Numbered from the stretch's first letter, positions 45,959 through 55,285 are shown. The stretch is 64,000 nt of DNA from Streptantibioticus parmotrematis (GCF_019890615.1 NZ_JAINVZ010000004.1:248001-312000), one strand, 5' to 3'. The notes: generated from the letters alone by a model not told the origin. Made by a program: numbers and translations.

Positions 45959-48346
45959 ATGACGGACCGTGTCGCCACCTCGCCCGCCCGCGCCCAGGGC
46001 CTGACCTCCGCCGAGGTCGCCGACCGCACCGCACGCGGCGAGGTCAACGACATCCCCGTGCGCAGCTCCCGTTCGGCCGCCGACATCGTCCGGGGCAACG
46101 TCTTCACCCGCTTCAACGCCATCCTCGGCGTCCTCTTCCTGATCATCGTGGCCGTCGGCCCGATCCAGGACGGACTGTTCGGCTTCGTGATCGTCGCCAA
46201 CACCGCGATCGGCATCGTCCAGGAGCTGCGCGCCAAGAAGACGCTGGACAGCCTCGCGGTGGTCGGCGAGGCGAGGCCGACCGTGCGCCGCGACGGACGG
46301 GCGACCGAGGTGGTGACCTCCGCGATCGTGCTGGGCGACCTGATCGAGCTGGGCCCGGGCGACAAGGTCGTGGTGGACGGCGAGGTCGCCGAGGCCGACG
46401 GCCTGGAGATCGACGAGTCGCTGCTGACCGGTGAGGCCGACCCGGTGCTCAAGAAGCCGGGCGACGAGGTGATGTCGGGCAGCTTCGTCGTCGCGGGCGG
46501 CGGCGCCTTCACCGCGACCAAGGTCGGGCGCGGCGCCTACGCGGCCCAACTGGCGGAGGAGGCCAGCCGCTTCACCCTGGTCCACTCCGAACTGCGCGGC
46601 GGCGTCAGCCAGATCCTCAAGTACGTGACGTGGATGATGATCCCGGTCGCGGTCGGCCTGATCGCCAGCCAGCTGTACGTGGAGGGCAACGACTGGCGCG
46701 AGGCGGTGCGCCGGATGGTCGGCGGGATCGTGCCCATGGTGCCCGAGGGCCTGGTGCTGCTGATGTCGGTGGCGTTCGCGATCGGGGTGGTGCGGCTGGG
46801 CCGCAAGCAGTGCCTGGTGCAGGAACTGCCCGCGATCGAGGGGCTGGCCCGGGTGGACACCGTCTGCCTGGACAAGACCGGCACGCTGACCGAGGGCGGC
46901 ATGGACGTCACCGAACTGCGGGTGCTGGACGGCGCGGACGAGACCCACGTGCGCGGAGTACTGGCCGCCCTCGGCGCCGCCGACCCGCGTCCCAACGCCA
47001 GCCTCCAGGCCGTCATCGACGCCTACCCGGCGGAAGCGGCGGACGACGGCGCGGCGGGCCCGCGGTGCGTCGACGTGCTGCCGTTCTCCTCAGCCCGCAA
47101 GTACAGCGGGGCCGCGCTCTCGTACGACGGCGACGGACGCGGCGAGCACTGGCTGCTGGGCGCGCCCGACGTGCTGCTGCCGCCGGGCCACCCGGAGCTG
47201 GCCGAGGTGGACGAACGCGGGGCGCGGGGCCTGCGCGTGCTGCTGCTGGCCCGTACCGAACGGGCGCTGGACGACCCGGAGGTGGCCGCGTCCGTGGAGC
47301 CCGCGGCGCTGGTCGTGCTGGAGCAGCGGCTGCGCGAGGACGCCGGGGAGACGCTGCGCTACTTCGCCCAGCAGGACGTCGCCGCCAAGGTGATCTCCGG
47401 TGACAACGCGGTCTCGGTCGGCGCGGTCGCCGCCAAGCTGTCGCTGCCCGGGTCCGAACGGCCGGTGGACGCGCGGGAGTTGCCGCGCGAGCCGGAGCGG
47501 ATGGGGCAGATGCTGGAGGACGGCAGCGTCTTCGGCCGGGTCACGCCGCAGCAGAAGCGGGACATGGTCGGCGCGTTGCAGTCGCGCGGCCACAACGTGG
47601 CGATGACCGGCGACGGCGTCAACGACGTGCTGGCTCTCAAGGACGCCGACATCGGGGTGTCGATGGGATCCGGCAGCGAGGCCACCCGCGCGGTCGCGCA
47701 GATCGTGCTGCTGGACAACAGCTTCGCCACGCTGCCCTCGGTGGTCGCCGAGGGCCGCCGGGTGATCGGCAACATCACCCGGGTCTCCACCCTCTTCCTC
47801 ACCAAGACCGTCTACTCGGTGCTGCTCGCGCTGCTGGTGGTGATCTGGCGGGTGCCGTACCCGTTCCTGCCCCGGCACCTGACACTGCTGTCGACGCTGA
47901 CCATCGGCGTGCCGTCGTTCTTCCTCGCGCTGGCACCCAACACCGAACGCGCGCAGCCGCACTTCGTGCGCCGGGTGATGCGGTTCGCGGTGCCGATGGG
48001 GATCATCGCGGGCGCGGCCACGTTCGTCACGTACATCGTGGCCCGCCACCACTACGGCGGCGCGGGGGCCCGCGAGGCGGAGACCAGCGCGGCGACGCTG
48101 ACGCTGTTCCTGATCTCGATGTGGGTGCTGGCCGTCGTCGCCCGCCCCTACACCTGGTGGCGGATCGCGCTGGTGCTGGCGATGGGGGCGGCGTTCCTCG
48201 TGGTGCTGGTGACGCCGTCGCTCCAGTCGTTCTTCGCGCTGCGGCTGGTGGGCACCGAGGGGCCGTGGACGGCGGTCGGCATCGCGGTGATCGGCTCGCT
48301 GGTGGTCGAGGGCGCCTGGCAGGTCATCAAGCGCAGGCCGGTGTGA
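45959..48346 (+). CDS. Cation-transporting P-type ATPase (CtpE-like)
   Basis: 795 residues with the full P-type core: TGEADP (actuator, about 157), phosphorylation site DKTGTLTEGG (Asp305), nucleotide-binding KYSGAALSYDGDG and hinge GDGVNDVLALKDADIGVSMG (about 551). The membrane motif in helix 4 is VPMVPEGLVLL, the form seen in mycobacterial CtpE, a calcium importer. About ten membrane helices are present; no heavy-metal N-terminal domain exists. The ion is therefore probably Ca2+ but is inferred. It is followed 66 bp later by a His-rich microprotein gene. Confidence 0.9.
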   Translation: MTDRVATSPARAQGLTSAEVADRTARGEVNDIPVRSSRSAADIVRGNVFTRFNAILGVLFLIIVAVGPIQDGLFGFVIVANTAIGIVQELRAKKTLDSLAVVGEARPTVRRDGRATEVVTSAIVLGDLIELGPGDKVVVDGEVAEADGLEIDESLLTGEADPVLKKPGDEVMSGSFVVAGGGAFTATKVGRGAYAAQLAEEASRFTLVHSELRGGVSQILKYVTWMMIPVAVGLIASQLYVEGNDWREAVRRMVGGIVPMVPEGLVLLMSVAFAIGVVRLGRKQCLVQELPAIEGLARVDTVCLDKTGTLTEGGMDVTELRVLDGADETHVRGVLAALGAADPRPNASLQAVIDAYPAEAADDGAAGPRCVDVLPFSSARKYSGAALSYDGDGRGEHWLLGAPDVLLPPGHPELAEVDERGARGLRVLLLARTERALDDPEVAASVEPAALVVLEQRLREDAGETLRYFAQQDVAAKVISGDNAVSVGAVAAKLSLPGSERPVDARELPREPERMGQMLEDGSVFGRVTPQQKRDMVGALQSRGHNVAMTGDGVNDVLALKDADIGVSMGSGSEATRAVAQIVLLDNSFATLPSVVAEGRRVIGNITRVSTLFLTKTVYSVLLALLVVIWRVPYPFLPRHLTLLSTLTIGVPSFFLALAPNTERAQPHFVRRVMRFAVPMGIIAGAATFVTYIVARHHYGGAGAREAETSAATLTLFLISMWVLAVVARPYTWWRIALVLAMGAAFLVVLVTPSLQSFFALRLVGTEGPWTAVGIAVIGSLVVEGAWQVIKRRPV

Positions 48347-48374
48347 GCCGGGCCGGGGGCGGTCCTTTACGTCC

Positions 48375-48404
48375 TTTACGGGGAACTGATCGGGGCTTTA
48401 GTAT
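48375..48404 (+). promoter_or_regulatory. Promoter of the His-rich microprotein gene
   Basis: TTTACG (48375-48380) and TAGTAT (48399-48404) are separated by 18 bp; the -10 box ends eight bases before the ATG at 48413. The hexamer region TCCTTTACG is itself duplicated just upstream. Confidence 0.55.
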
Positions 48405-48412
48405 CCCGGCTC

Positions 48413-48640
48413 ATGTCCCTCGACCTCGTCGCCCGGTCCCACAGCGGCTCGCACCACTCGATCGTCCACCACACGGTGACCCACCACTACGTCACCCACC
48501 ACACGTACACCACGACCACCTACGGCCACGGGTACGGGCACGGCACGGGCAGCGGGTGGGCGCTGCTGTGGGTGCTGGTCGGCGTCGTGGCGATCTTCGC
48601 CGTGGTCTACGGGGTGCGGCGGGCGCTCAGCAACAACTGA
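48413..48640 (+). CDS. Histidine-rich single-pass membrane microprotein
   Basis: 75 residues. Residues 9-45 carry twelve histidines, mostly as HH pairs spaced four apart (HHSIVHHTVTHHYVTHH), then a Thr/Tyr/Gly segment (YGHGYGHGTG), one membrane helix (ALLWVLVGVVAIFAVVYGV) and RRALSNN. The spaced HH pairs would form a His comb on a strand or helix able to bind Zn, Ni or Cu. It sits directly after the P-type ATPase but has its own promoter. I know no named family. Confidence 0.7.
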   Translation: MSLDLVARSHSGSHHSIVHHTVTHHYVTHHTYTTTTYGHGYGHGTGSGWALLWVLVGVVAIFAVVYGVRRALSNN

Positions 48641-48691
48641 CCCGCCGCGCCCCGCCGTTCACCGGAGCCCTGGCGTCGACCGGGGCCCGCC

Positions 48692-51600
48692 TCACTCGAA
48701 CCAGCGCGCCGTCGCCAACTCACCGGTGCGCGACGGGTCCTCCAGCAGCGCGGCGACCTCGAAGCGGCGCCGCCACTCCCCCGCCGCCCAGGCCAGCCCG
48801 GCCGCCACGCCCTCCAGCGTCGCGGCGTGCAGCACGCCGTCCGCCCAGCGCCAGTCGAGCGCCCTGCCACCATCGGCCGCCTCGACCAGCAGCTCCTCGT
48901 GCTCCACGTACGAGGCGGGGGCGCCGGGCAGCAGATCGCGCACCGCGTCGGCCACCTCGTGCGGCTCGCCGTGACTGACCACCGGGGCCGCGAACTCCTC
49001 GCTCAGGCGGCGCACCTGGAACAGCTCGGCGAGCGCCTCGGCGTGCCGCGGACCGGCCGGCAGCAGCGCCCGGCCGGAGGCCAGTGGCAGCAGGTCGGGC
49101 GCGTCGGCGACCAGCGCGTCGGCCGCGTCCACCACCGCCGTGCGGCCGTCCACCACCGCGCACACCTCGTCCGGCAACGTCACCTCGTGCGCGTCCAGCA
49201 TCGCCAACTCCGCGTAGAGCGCCTTGAGCTGGCTGCTCGTCACCTCTGACTCCGGGTCGGCCAGGCGGGACAGCAGCTCCGCCGCGCCGCCGGGCTCGTC
49301 CAGCAGCGCCGACGCCGAGGTGCGCACCCCCAGCGCCCGCAACACCTGGTCGTCGACCGCCGCCGTGTCCGCCTCGTCGTAGAGCCCGGCCAGCAGCGGA
49401 TCGCCACCGGAGGCGCGCAGCCCCACCGGGCGGCGGCCGTCGAGCACCGGGTGGTCGCGCAGCCACCACGCGGTGTACGGGCGCACGCCGCGCGTCGTGC
49501 CGTCCGGCAGCAGGACCCGCACCGGCGCGGTGATCGCGTCCCGCAGCGGCGGCAGGGACAGCAGCCGCAGCGCCCGCTGCCAGGCGTTGTCGTCCACCAG
49601 GTCGAGGTCGCGCACGCCCACGAGTTCGGTGGCGACCGGGGGCACGTCGGTCTCCGGCAACTGGTCGAGCACGTCCTCGCACCACACGTCGACCGCATCC
49701 AGCAGGCCGGCGTCGTCCGGCTCGGCCCAGTCGGCGTCGCGCGGCTCCAGGTCGTCCGGGTCGAGCACCACGTCGGCGGCGCGCACCAGGGCGAAGGTGG
49801 CGAGCACCCCGACCGCGGTCAGGGGCTGCTCGCCCCAGCGGTCGGCCAGTTCGTGGTCGCACGCCGCGAGTTCGCCGGGACGGATGACCTGCTCGAACTC
49901 GCTTCCCGGGTAGACCAGTTCACCGGCAGGGGCCAACTCGCCCTCGTCGTCGGGCAGGGCGAGGGCGCCGAGCCACGGTTCGTCGCCGGGCGCCAGCCCC
50001 GCGTCCCGCACCAACGCCAGGACCAGGTCGGCCAGTTCCTCCGCGTCGAGCCCCGGCGCGTCCTCGTCCCAGATCTCCTCGGCGTCCAGCGAGCCCGCGA
50101 CCGCCGCCCGCACCTGAGGCGTCGTCAGCACCGCGCGCGAGGTGGCCGGGGTCGCGCCCAGCTTCTCCAGCAGCGGGTGGGCCGCCTCGGGGTCGGCCAC
50201 CTTCAGCCCGAGCCGCACCAGCCCTTCCGGCAGCGGCGCCTCGGGCGACGGCAGAAGGACCTGACGCGGTCCCACGACCGTACGGCCGTCGGTCAGCGGC
50301 ACCGGCAGTCCGCTGAGGCGGTCCGGGTCGGTCCCGGCGAGCGCGTCGTACAGCCTGCGCCACCAGGTCGCGGGGCGCTCGGTCCCGGCGAGCCGGTCGA
50401 TGGCGTCGCCGAGCGGCAACCGGGCGACGCCCAGCGCGCGCAGCTCGGCCCGGCGCTCCAGACCCGCGGGCAGCAAAGCGGGGAAGACCTCGCAGAGCAC
50501 CGCGACGGCCTGCGCGGTGCCGCCCTCCAGCAGTTCGGCGCGGTCCGGGCGCAGCGCGTGGTCGCCCTCCTCCCGCGAGGCCGCAGCGGCGGGCAGGAAC
50601 GCGGTGGCGGGCAGCGCGGCCAGCACCTTCCCCCGCAGGGCGCCGTCGAGTTCACCGTGGCCGAGCGGTCCGGGCACCAGGTCGATCACCCCGGCGCCCA
50701 CCGGCCGCCATCCGGCGAGCAGCCGCACGTAGGCGTCGGCGGCGCGCTCCAGCAGGTGGTCGGTCAGCGGGCCGGGCGCGACGTGCCGCCGGGTGGGGTC
50801 GAGCGGGAAGGAGGCGATGAGCAGCGCGGGCAGGCCCAGGGGCTCGTCGGTGGGGGTGGGCGCGTGCACCACGGAGGCGGTGCGCGGCCGGGCGGGCGCC
50901 CCGGCGTCGTCCACCGGCACCGCCCATGTCACCGACCAGGCGGGGCGCAGGCGTTCCTCGACGGGCCGGTCGGCGAGCAGGGCGGCGTCCAGCTCACCGG
51001 CGTCCGAGGCGACCCGCCACCGCGTCGCCCCCGAACGGGAGTCGTCCACGACGACTTCACCGTCGACATCCTGACGCTGTGTCAGGAGGCGTCGTTCGTC
51101 CGGGGTTTCGATCACGACCTCGGTCAGGGCGGGCAGTGCGAGCAGCAACGCGTCGTCCACGCCGTCCAGCAGCCGGGCCGCGAGGTCCTCGGCGGCGCCG
51201 TCCCGCAGCGGCAGCACCACGACCGTGTCGTAGCCCTCGGGCGCGCTGCCCTCGGCGGGCAGCGGCAGCCGCAGCAGCGGTACGTGGCCGTCCCTGCGGC
51301 GCAGTTCGTCGGCGAGACCGGGGCTGCGCCCGGCCGCCTCCCGCGCCAGTTCCCGTGCCTCCGCCAGCGACCAGCGCACGCCGCCGCCGTGCGAGACGAC
51401 CGCGGGCTCGTCGCTGACCGCGAGCACGGCGGAGAAGCCGACACCGAAGCGTCCGACGCCCTCCTGCCCGCGCTTGGCGGAGGCGCGCAGCGTGGACAGC
51501 GACTCGGCGCCCGCCTCGTCCAGCGGCGCGCCGGTGTTGGCGGCGGCCAGGACGCCGTCGCGCAGGGTCAGCAGGAGGCGGCCGGGAACGCCCGCGCGCA

Positions 51601-51802
51601 CGGCGGCGTCCGCGGCGTTCTGCGCGAGTTCGACGACGAGCCGGTCGCGGTAGCCGCCGAGGGCGAGGTCCTCCTCGGCGTTGGCGTCCTCCCGGAAGCG
51701 CGCGGGCGAGGCGGCCCAGGCGTCCAGCACGGCCTGCCGCAGGCGCGCCACCGAGAAGGTGTCGGCTCCACCGGCGGGCACCGGATTCACCACTGCGCTC
51801 AC
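48692..51802 (-). CDS. Sacsin-type HATPase protein of about 1,036 residues
   Basis: The N terminus holds a GHKL/sacsin ATP-binding domain (about 50-220): RLVVELAQNAADAAVRAGVP (N-box), VLAAANTGAPLDEAGAESLS (G1) and GQEGVGRFGVGFSAVLAVSD (G2). The remaining 800 residues are acidic, Leu-rich and without recognised domains (WLRDHPVLDGRRPVGLRASG). Sacsin-like proteins have Hsp90-type chaperone folds; bacterial ones sometimes lie in defence loci, but this one has a core-genome setting. ATG 51802 is preceded by AGGAGACTCC. Confidence 0.82.
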   Translation of the reverse strand: MSAVVNPVPAGGADTFSVARLRQAVLDAWAASPARFREDANAEEDLALGGYRDRLVVELAQNAADAAVRAGVPGRLLLTLRDGVLAAANTGAPLDEAGAESLSTLRASAKRGQEGVGRFGVGFSAVLAVSDEPAVVSHGGGVRWSLAEARELAREAAGRSPGLADELRRRDGHVPLLRLPLPAEGSAPEGYDTVVVLPLRDGAAEDLAARLLDGVDDALLLALPALTEVVIETPDERRLLTQRQDVDGEVVVDDSRSGATRWRVASDAGELDAALLADRPVEERLRPAWSVTWAVPVDDAGAPARPRTASVVHAPTPTDEPLGLPALLIASFPLDPTRRHVAPGPLTDHLLERAADAYVRLLAGWRPVGAGVIDLVPGPLGHGELDGALRGKVLAALPATAFLPAAAASREEGDHALRPDRAELLEGGTAQAVAVLCEVFPALLPAGLERRAELRALGVARLPLGDAIDRLAGTERPATWWRRLYDALAGTDPDRLSGLPVPLTDGRTVVGPRQVLLPSPEAPLPEGLVRLGLKVADPEAAHPLLEKLGATPATSRAVLTTPQVRAAVAGSLDAEEIWDEDAPGLDAEELADLVLALVRDAGLAPGDEPWLGALALPDDEGELAPAGELVYPGSEFEQVIRPGELAACDHELADRWGEQPLTAVGVLATFALVRAADVVLDPDDLEPRDADWAEPDDAGLLDAVDVWCEDVLDQLPETDVPPVATELVGVRDLDLVDDNAWQRALRLLSLPPLRDAITAPVRVLLPDGTTRGVRPYTAWWLRDHPVLDGRRPVGLRASGGDPLLAGLYDEADTAAVDDQVLRALGVRTSASALLDEPGGAAELLSRLADPESEVTSSQLKALYAELAMLDAHEVTLPDEVCAVVDGRTAVVDAADALVADAPDLLPLASGRALLPAGPRHAEALAELFQVRRLSEEFAAPVVSHGEPHEVADAVRDLLPGAPASYVEHEELLVEAADGGRALDWRWADGVLHAATLEGVAAGLAWAAGEWRRRFEVAALLEDPSRTGELATARWFE

Positions 51803-51957
51803 GGGAGTCTCCTTCGGGGCTGGGGACGGCGGGACGGATCGGCCTGCGGCCGGTCGGCCCGACGGATCGGCCGGGCCGGTCGCGCCGGGCCGATCATGCC
51901 GGGTAGGGGGACGTTACCGGTTCCGCGCGACCGCCCGCCGTGGCGCCTGCGCGCACC

Positions 51958-52102
51958 GGGCCCTGCCGGGGGAAGCCTTCAGTACGGGGCCCTGCCGGGG
52001 AAGGCCTTCAGCTCCGGGCCCTGCCGGGGAAAGCCTTCAGCTCCGGACCCTGCCAGAGAAAGCCCTCAGCTCCGGACCCGTCACAGAAAGCCCTCAGGAG
52101 TG
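51958..52102. repeat. 29-bp tandem repeat, five copies, reaching a stop codon
   Basis: GGGCCCTGCC-type units start at 51958, 51987, 52016, 52045 and 52074, each exactly 29 bp apart, with the second half GGGGAAAGCCTTCAG varying. The last copy contains the stop codon of the DUF3027 gene (52094-52096), and earlier copies repeat a CTTCAG/CCTCAG at the same place. This fills most of the 291-bp gap between two minus-strand genes. Confidence 0.92.
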
Positions 52103-52984
52103 CCCCAGTTCCTCCGAGTCCGGGGTCGTGGCGTCCACCGAGCCGCCGGTGCGCTCCGGGTGCAGCGGCATCGGCTCGGTGCGCAGCTCGTCCAGGACCG
52201 GGGGCGCCGGGCGCGGGGTCTTCGGCATGACGGCGGCCTCCGAGTGGCCGCCGCAGCCGTACGCCAGCGACACCACGCGGCCGTCGGCGGGCGAGAACTC
52301 GTTGGCGCAGATGCCGAAGGCCTGCCGCAGCGAACCGCTGAGCGGCACCAGGAACCCGCAGCTCACGCAGTGCGCGGGCGCCGCCTGCGCCATCGGCGTC
52401 TTGGGGCCGAACGTCTCGTCCCAGCGGTCGGCGGCGGTGTGCAGCCCGTAGCGGGACAGGACGCGGTCGCGGCGCAGCCCGAGTTCCTCCGCGAGGGAGA
52501 CCGGTCCCGCGCGGTCCACCGGAGGCGCCGCCTCGACGTCCTCGGACTCCACGATCTCGGCCAGCCCGTCCGGCGCGGGCTCGACCGGCTCAGGGCCCTC
52601 CAGCCAGCCGGGTTCGAGGCGCAGGTCCTCCGCCTCGGTGGGCAGCAGGTCGCCGGGGCCCATGTCGCCGGGACGCAGCCGGTCGCTCCACGGCACCCAC
52701 TCGGGCGCGAGCACGGCGTCGGCGTCCGGCAGCAGGACCGTCTCGTCGACGGTGACCAGCTTCGCGCGGGAGGCGCGGGCCACGGTGACCGCCCAGCGCC
52801 AGCCGCGGTAGGCGGGGTCCTTGCAGACGAAGGAGTGCGTGACGACGCGGTCCCCGTCCCAGGTGGCGCCGAGGTGCTCACCGACCACGTCCGCGCCGGC
52901 GGTCTCCTCGGCCGCCGTCCGGGCGAGGTCGACCGCCTCGGCGCACAGGCGGTCCGGTGTCCGGCTTCGCATCGCAGCACTCAC
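52094..52984 (-). CDS. DUF3027-family protein
   Basis: 296 residues beginning VSAAMRSRTPDRLCAEAVDL. It has the DUF3027 features HSFVCKDPAYRGWRWAVTVA, LLPDADAVLAPEWVPWSDRL and a C-terminal zinc-type pattern (HCVSCGFLVPLSG with CANEFSPADGRVVSLAYGCG). The family is actinobacterial and uncharacterised; paired cysteines suggest metal binding. The GTG lies beside a 12-bp palindrome. The protein tail is Pro/Glu/Ser-rich and ends in the 29-bp repeat. Confidence 0.8.
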   Translation of the reverse strand: MSAAMRSRTPDRLCAEAVDLARTAAEETAGADVVGEHLGATWDGDRVVTHSFVCKDPAYRGWRWAVTVARASRAKLVTVDETVLLPDADAVLAPEWVPWSDRLRPGDMGPGDLLPTEAEDLRLEPGWLEGPEPVEPAPDGLAEIVESEDVEAAPPVDRAGPVSLAEELGLRRDRVLSRYGLHTAADRWDETFGPKTPMAQAAPAHCVSCGFLVPLSGSLRQAFGICANEFSPADGRVVSLAYGCGGHSEAAVMPKTPRPAPPVLDELRTEPMPLHPERTGGSVDATTPDSEELGHS

Positions 52985-52985
52985 A

Positions 52986-52997
52986 AGAATCGATTCT
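52986..52997. promoter_or_regulatory. 12-bp palindrome at the DUF3027 start
   Basis: AGAATCGATTCT is a perfect palindrome one base upstream of the GTG at 52984, preceded on the minus strand by GTAGGAGAG (possible Shine-Dalgarno). A bound protein here would block transcription or translation initiation. Confidence 0.4.
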
Positions 52998-53408
52998 CTC
53001 CTACGCCGTCTCACGAGCGCGCCAACCGAGGGCGGGGACGGTACGGAGCGGACCTGGGGACCGCGTCGACGTATCGCCCGGCAGCTCTCGGGCGCACCTG
53101 GTCTCGTCCCATTCTGAGGGATCCACCGGGAGCGCGCGGCGAGGAACGTGCCGTCGACGGCGCGTGACGCACGCTACCCGTCCACGCCCCCGGCGGGAAG
53201 TCGGGGGTCCACGCGCCCGCCCCGACCGCGTGTCGGACGGGTCCTCCCGAGACCTCCCGTGCCCTTACGGGCGTCCGGCCGGACACCCGTACGAGCGCCT
53301 GCGGGGCCGGTGTCCGGACGGGACGCCCGGGTGGGTGAATCGCGGTACTCGCGCGAAGCGCTGCCGAAAACCGCCATGCGCGACCGCGATTGGGGGAGGA
53401 TGCACCTC

Positions 53409-54776
53409 GTGGGAACCGTCCGGATGTCCGGAGCCGGCCCGATGCGTCGGGCCGGGCGGTCCGTCGCGCACTCCGCCGCGCGGGCCGGGCGCGGCGCGGG
53501 ATCGCTCGTCAGACGGATGACCCACGCGCAGGGCGCGGGCGAGACCGGGCTCGCCAAACTGCTGGAACTCCAGGCGGTCAGCTCGGCCGGCGACATGATG
53601 ATCACCATCGCGCTGGCCAGCACGGTGTTCTTCTCGGTCCCCACCGGCCAGGCCCGCGACCGGGTGGCGCTCTACCTGCTGGTGACGATGGCGCCGTTCA
53701 CCCTGCTCGCGCCGGTGATCGGCCCGCTGCTGGACCGGGTGCCGCACGGCCGCAGGGCGGCGATGGCCGCGTCGATGATGGCCCGCGCGGTACTGGCCTG
53801 GTCGATGGCGTCCTCGGTGGGCGGCGGCCTCGCGCTCTACCCGGAGGCGCTGGGCGTGCTGGTCGCCTCCAAGGCCAACGGCGTGGTGCGCAGCGCGGTC
53901 GTGCCCCGGCTGCTCCCGCAGCGGATCTCGCTGGTCAAGGCGAACTCCCGGATGACGCTGGCGGGCCTGCTGTCGACGGCCGCCGCCGCGCCGATCGGCG
54001 GGCTGCTGCACGTGATCGGCCCGGGCTGGCCGCTGTACGGCGCGTTCGTGATCTACGCGCTCGGCTCGCTGCTGTGCTTCTCGCTGCCGCACACCGTGGA
54101 CTCGGCGAAGGGCGAGCGCCGCGCGGTGCTGCACGCGGACGACGAGTCGGCCCCGCCGGTGGAGAAGACGATCCGGCGGCCGGGCCTGCGCACGGTCGGC
54201 GCCTCCGTGCTCTACGCGCTCCAGGCGAACTGCGCGCTGCGCGGGCTGTCGGGGCTGCTCACCTTCTTCCTCGCCTTCACCCTGCGCGAGCACCCGGTCG
54301 GCGGGCTGACCCCGGCCCTCTCCCTCGGCCTGGTCGCGGTCGCCGCGGGCGGCGGCAACGCGCTGGGCAACGTGCTCGGCTCCTGGCTGCGCAGCCGCGC
54401 CCCCGAAGTGATCATCACCACGGTGCAGCTGATCGCCCTCGGCTCGCTGATCTTCGGCGCGGTCGTCTACGGCGTGGTCGGCGTCGTGCTGGCCGCCGGG
54501 CTGACCGGGCTCACCCAGGCGATGGGCAAGTTGTCGCTGGACGCCCTGATCCAGCGCGACGTGCCGGAGGCGGTGCGCACCTCCGCGTTCGCCCGCTCCG
54601 AGACCGTGCTGCAACTGGCCTGGGTGATCGGCGGCGGCCTGGGCATCGTGCTGCCGCTCAACGGGCTGGTCGGCCTCGGGGCCGGCGCCGCCATCGTGGC
54701 GGCCGGCGCCGCGCTGACCGGGCGGGGACTGCTGGCCGCCGCCCGGCACGGCACGCCGCACCCGCGTGCGGCGTGA
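53409..54776 (+). CDS. MFS-type transporter
   Basis: 455 residues. After a basic head of about 50 residues come 11-12 membrane segments (SAGDMMITIALASTVFFSVP, APFTLLAPVIGPLLDRVPHG, followed by RRAAMAASMMARAVL). The family is a conserved streptomycete MFS protein next to the DUF3027 and menaquinone genes; substrate unknown. The GTG at 53409 has GGGGGAGG nine bases upstream; ATGs at 53376 and 53400 are alternatives with worse spacing. Confidence 0.78.
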   Translation: MGTVRMSGAGPMRRAGRSVAHSAARAGRGAGSLVRRMTHAQGAGETGLAKLLELQAVSSAGDMMITIALASTVFFSVPTGQARDRVALYLLVTMAPFTLLAPVIGPLLDRVPHGRRAAMAASMMARAVLAWSMASSVGGGLALYPEALGVLVASKANGVVRSAVVPRLLPQRISLVKANSRMTLAGLLSTAAAAPIGGLLHVIGPGWPLYGAFVIYALGSLLCFSLPHTVDSAKGERRAVLHADDESAPPVEKTIRRPGLRTVGASVLYALQANCALRGLSGLLTFFLAFTLREHPVGGLTPALSLGLVAVAAGGGNALGNVLGSWLRSRAPEVIITTVQLIALGSLIFGAVVYGVVGVVLAAGLTGLTQAMGKLSLDALIQRDVPEAVRTSAFARSETVLQLAWVIGGGLGIVLPLNGLVGLGAGAAIVAAGAALTGRGLLAAARHGTPHPRAA

Positions 54777-54790
54777 GGGGGACCGCCCGG

Positions 54791-54796
54791 TAGCCT
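54791..54796 (+). promoter_or_regulatory. -10 box (leaderless) of the DUF2771 gene
   Basis: TAGCCT ends seven bases before the ATG at 54804, without a Shine-Dalgarno sequence. Confidence 0.5.
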
Positions 54797-54803
54797 CAGC
54801 GTC

Positions 54804-55274
54804 ATGACCATTCGCCGCAGTGCCGCCGCCGTGGGTGCGGTCGCCCTCGGGCTGTTCGCCCTGTCCGCCTGCACCAAGCCGACCCCGCTGGCAACCGTGA
54901 CGGTCGGCAAGACCTCCGTGCACACGGAGGCGGCGTGCTACAACAACGGCCAGCCGCTGAAGCAGGCCGACTTCACCAAGTGCCTCAACAGCACGCCGTC
55001 CGAGACCGTCAATGTCTCCTCCGGCGACACGGTGCACGTCGGCGTGGACCCGGCGATCGCCGACAAGGGCTGGGTCGTGGTGGTGGACCAGCAGGGCGCC
55101 TCCGGCAGGCTGACCAGCACGTACCACACCTTCAGCCCGGACCTGGTGAACCAGTTCTTCACCGACTCCAGCACCGGCCAGCAGAAGACGAAGGTCACGC
55201 TGACCATCGTCGAGAACTCCAGCGCCCAGTCCTACCAGGGCGTGTGGCACTTCGCGCTCCAGCTGAAGGGCTGA
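54804..55274 (+). CDS. DUF2771-family lipoprotein
   Basis: 156 residues with a lipoprotein signal (basic start, Ala/Leu core, lipobox ALSAC with Cys about residue 23). The mature domain (EAACYNNGQPLKQADFTKCL, DKGWVVVVDQQGASGRLTST) matches the actinobacterial DUF2771 lipoproteins. Two cysteines (CYNN and KCLN) probably form a disulfide. Function unknown. It precedes the menaquinone genes by 11 bp and could be co-transcribed with them. Confidence 0.85.
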   Translation: MTIRRSAAAVGAVALGLFALSACTKPTPLATVTVGKTSVHTEAACYNNGQPLKQADFTKCLNSTPSETVNVSSGDTVHVGVDPAIADKGWVVVVDQQGASGRLTSTYHTFSPDLVNQFFTDSSTGQQKTKVTLTIVENSSAQSYQGVWHFALQLKG

Positions 55275-55285
55275 CCCGCACCCCC

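Noticed and set aside
51958-52102. Possible CRISPR array at the 29-bp repeat
   Set aside because: The repeat period equals the unit length, so there are no unique spacers; units diverge along the array.
49451-53167. 1,238-codon plus-strand frame across the sacsin-like and DUF3027 genes
   Set aside because: Antisense of two conserved genes with Arg/Gln/His-rich nonsense composition.
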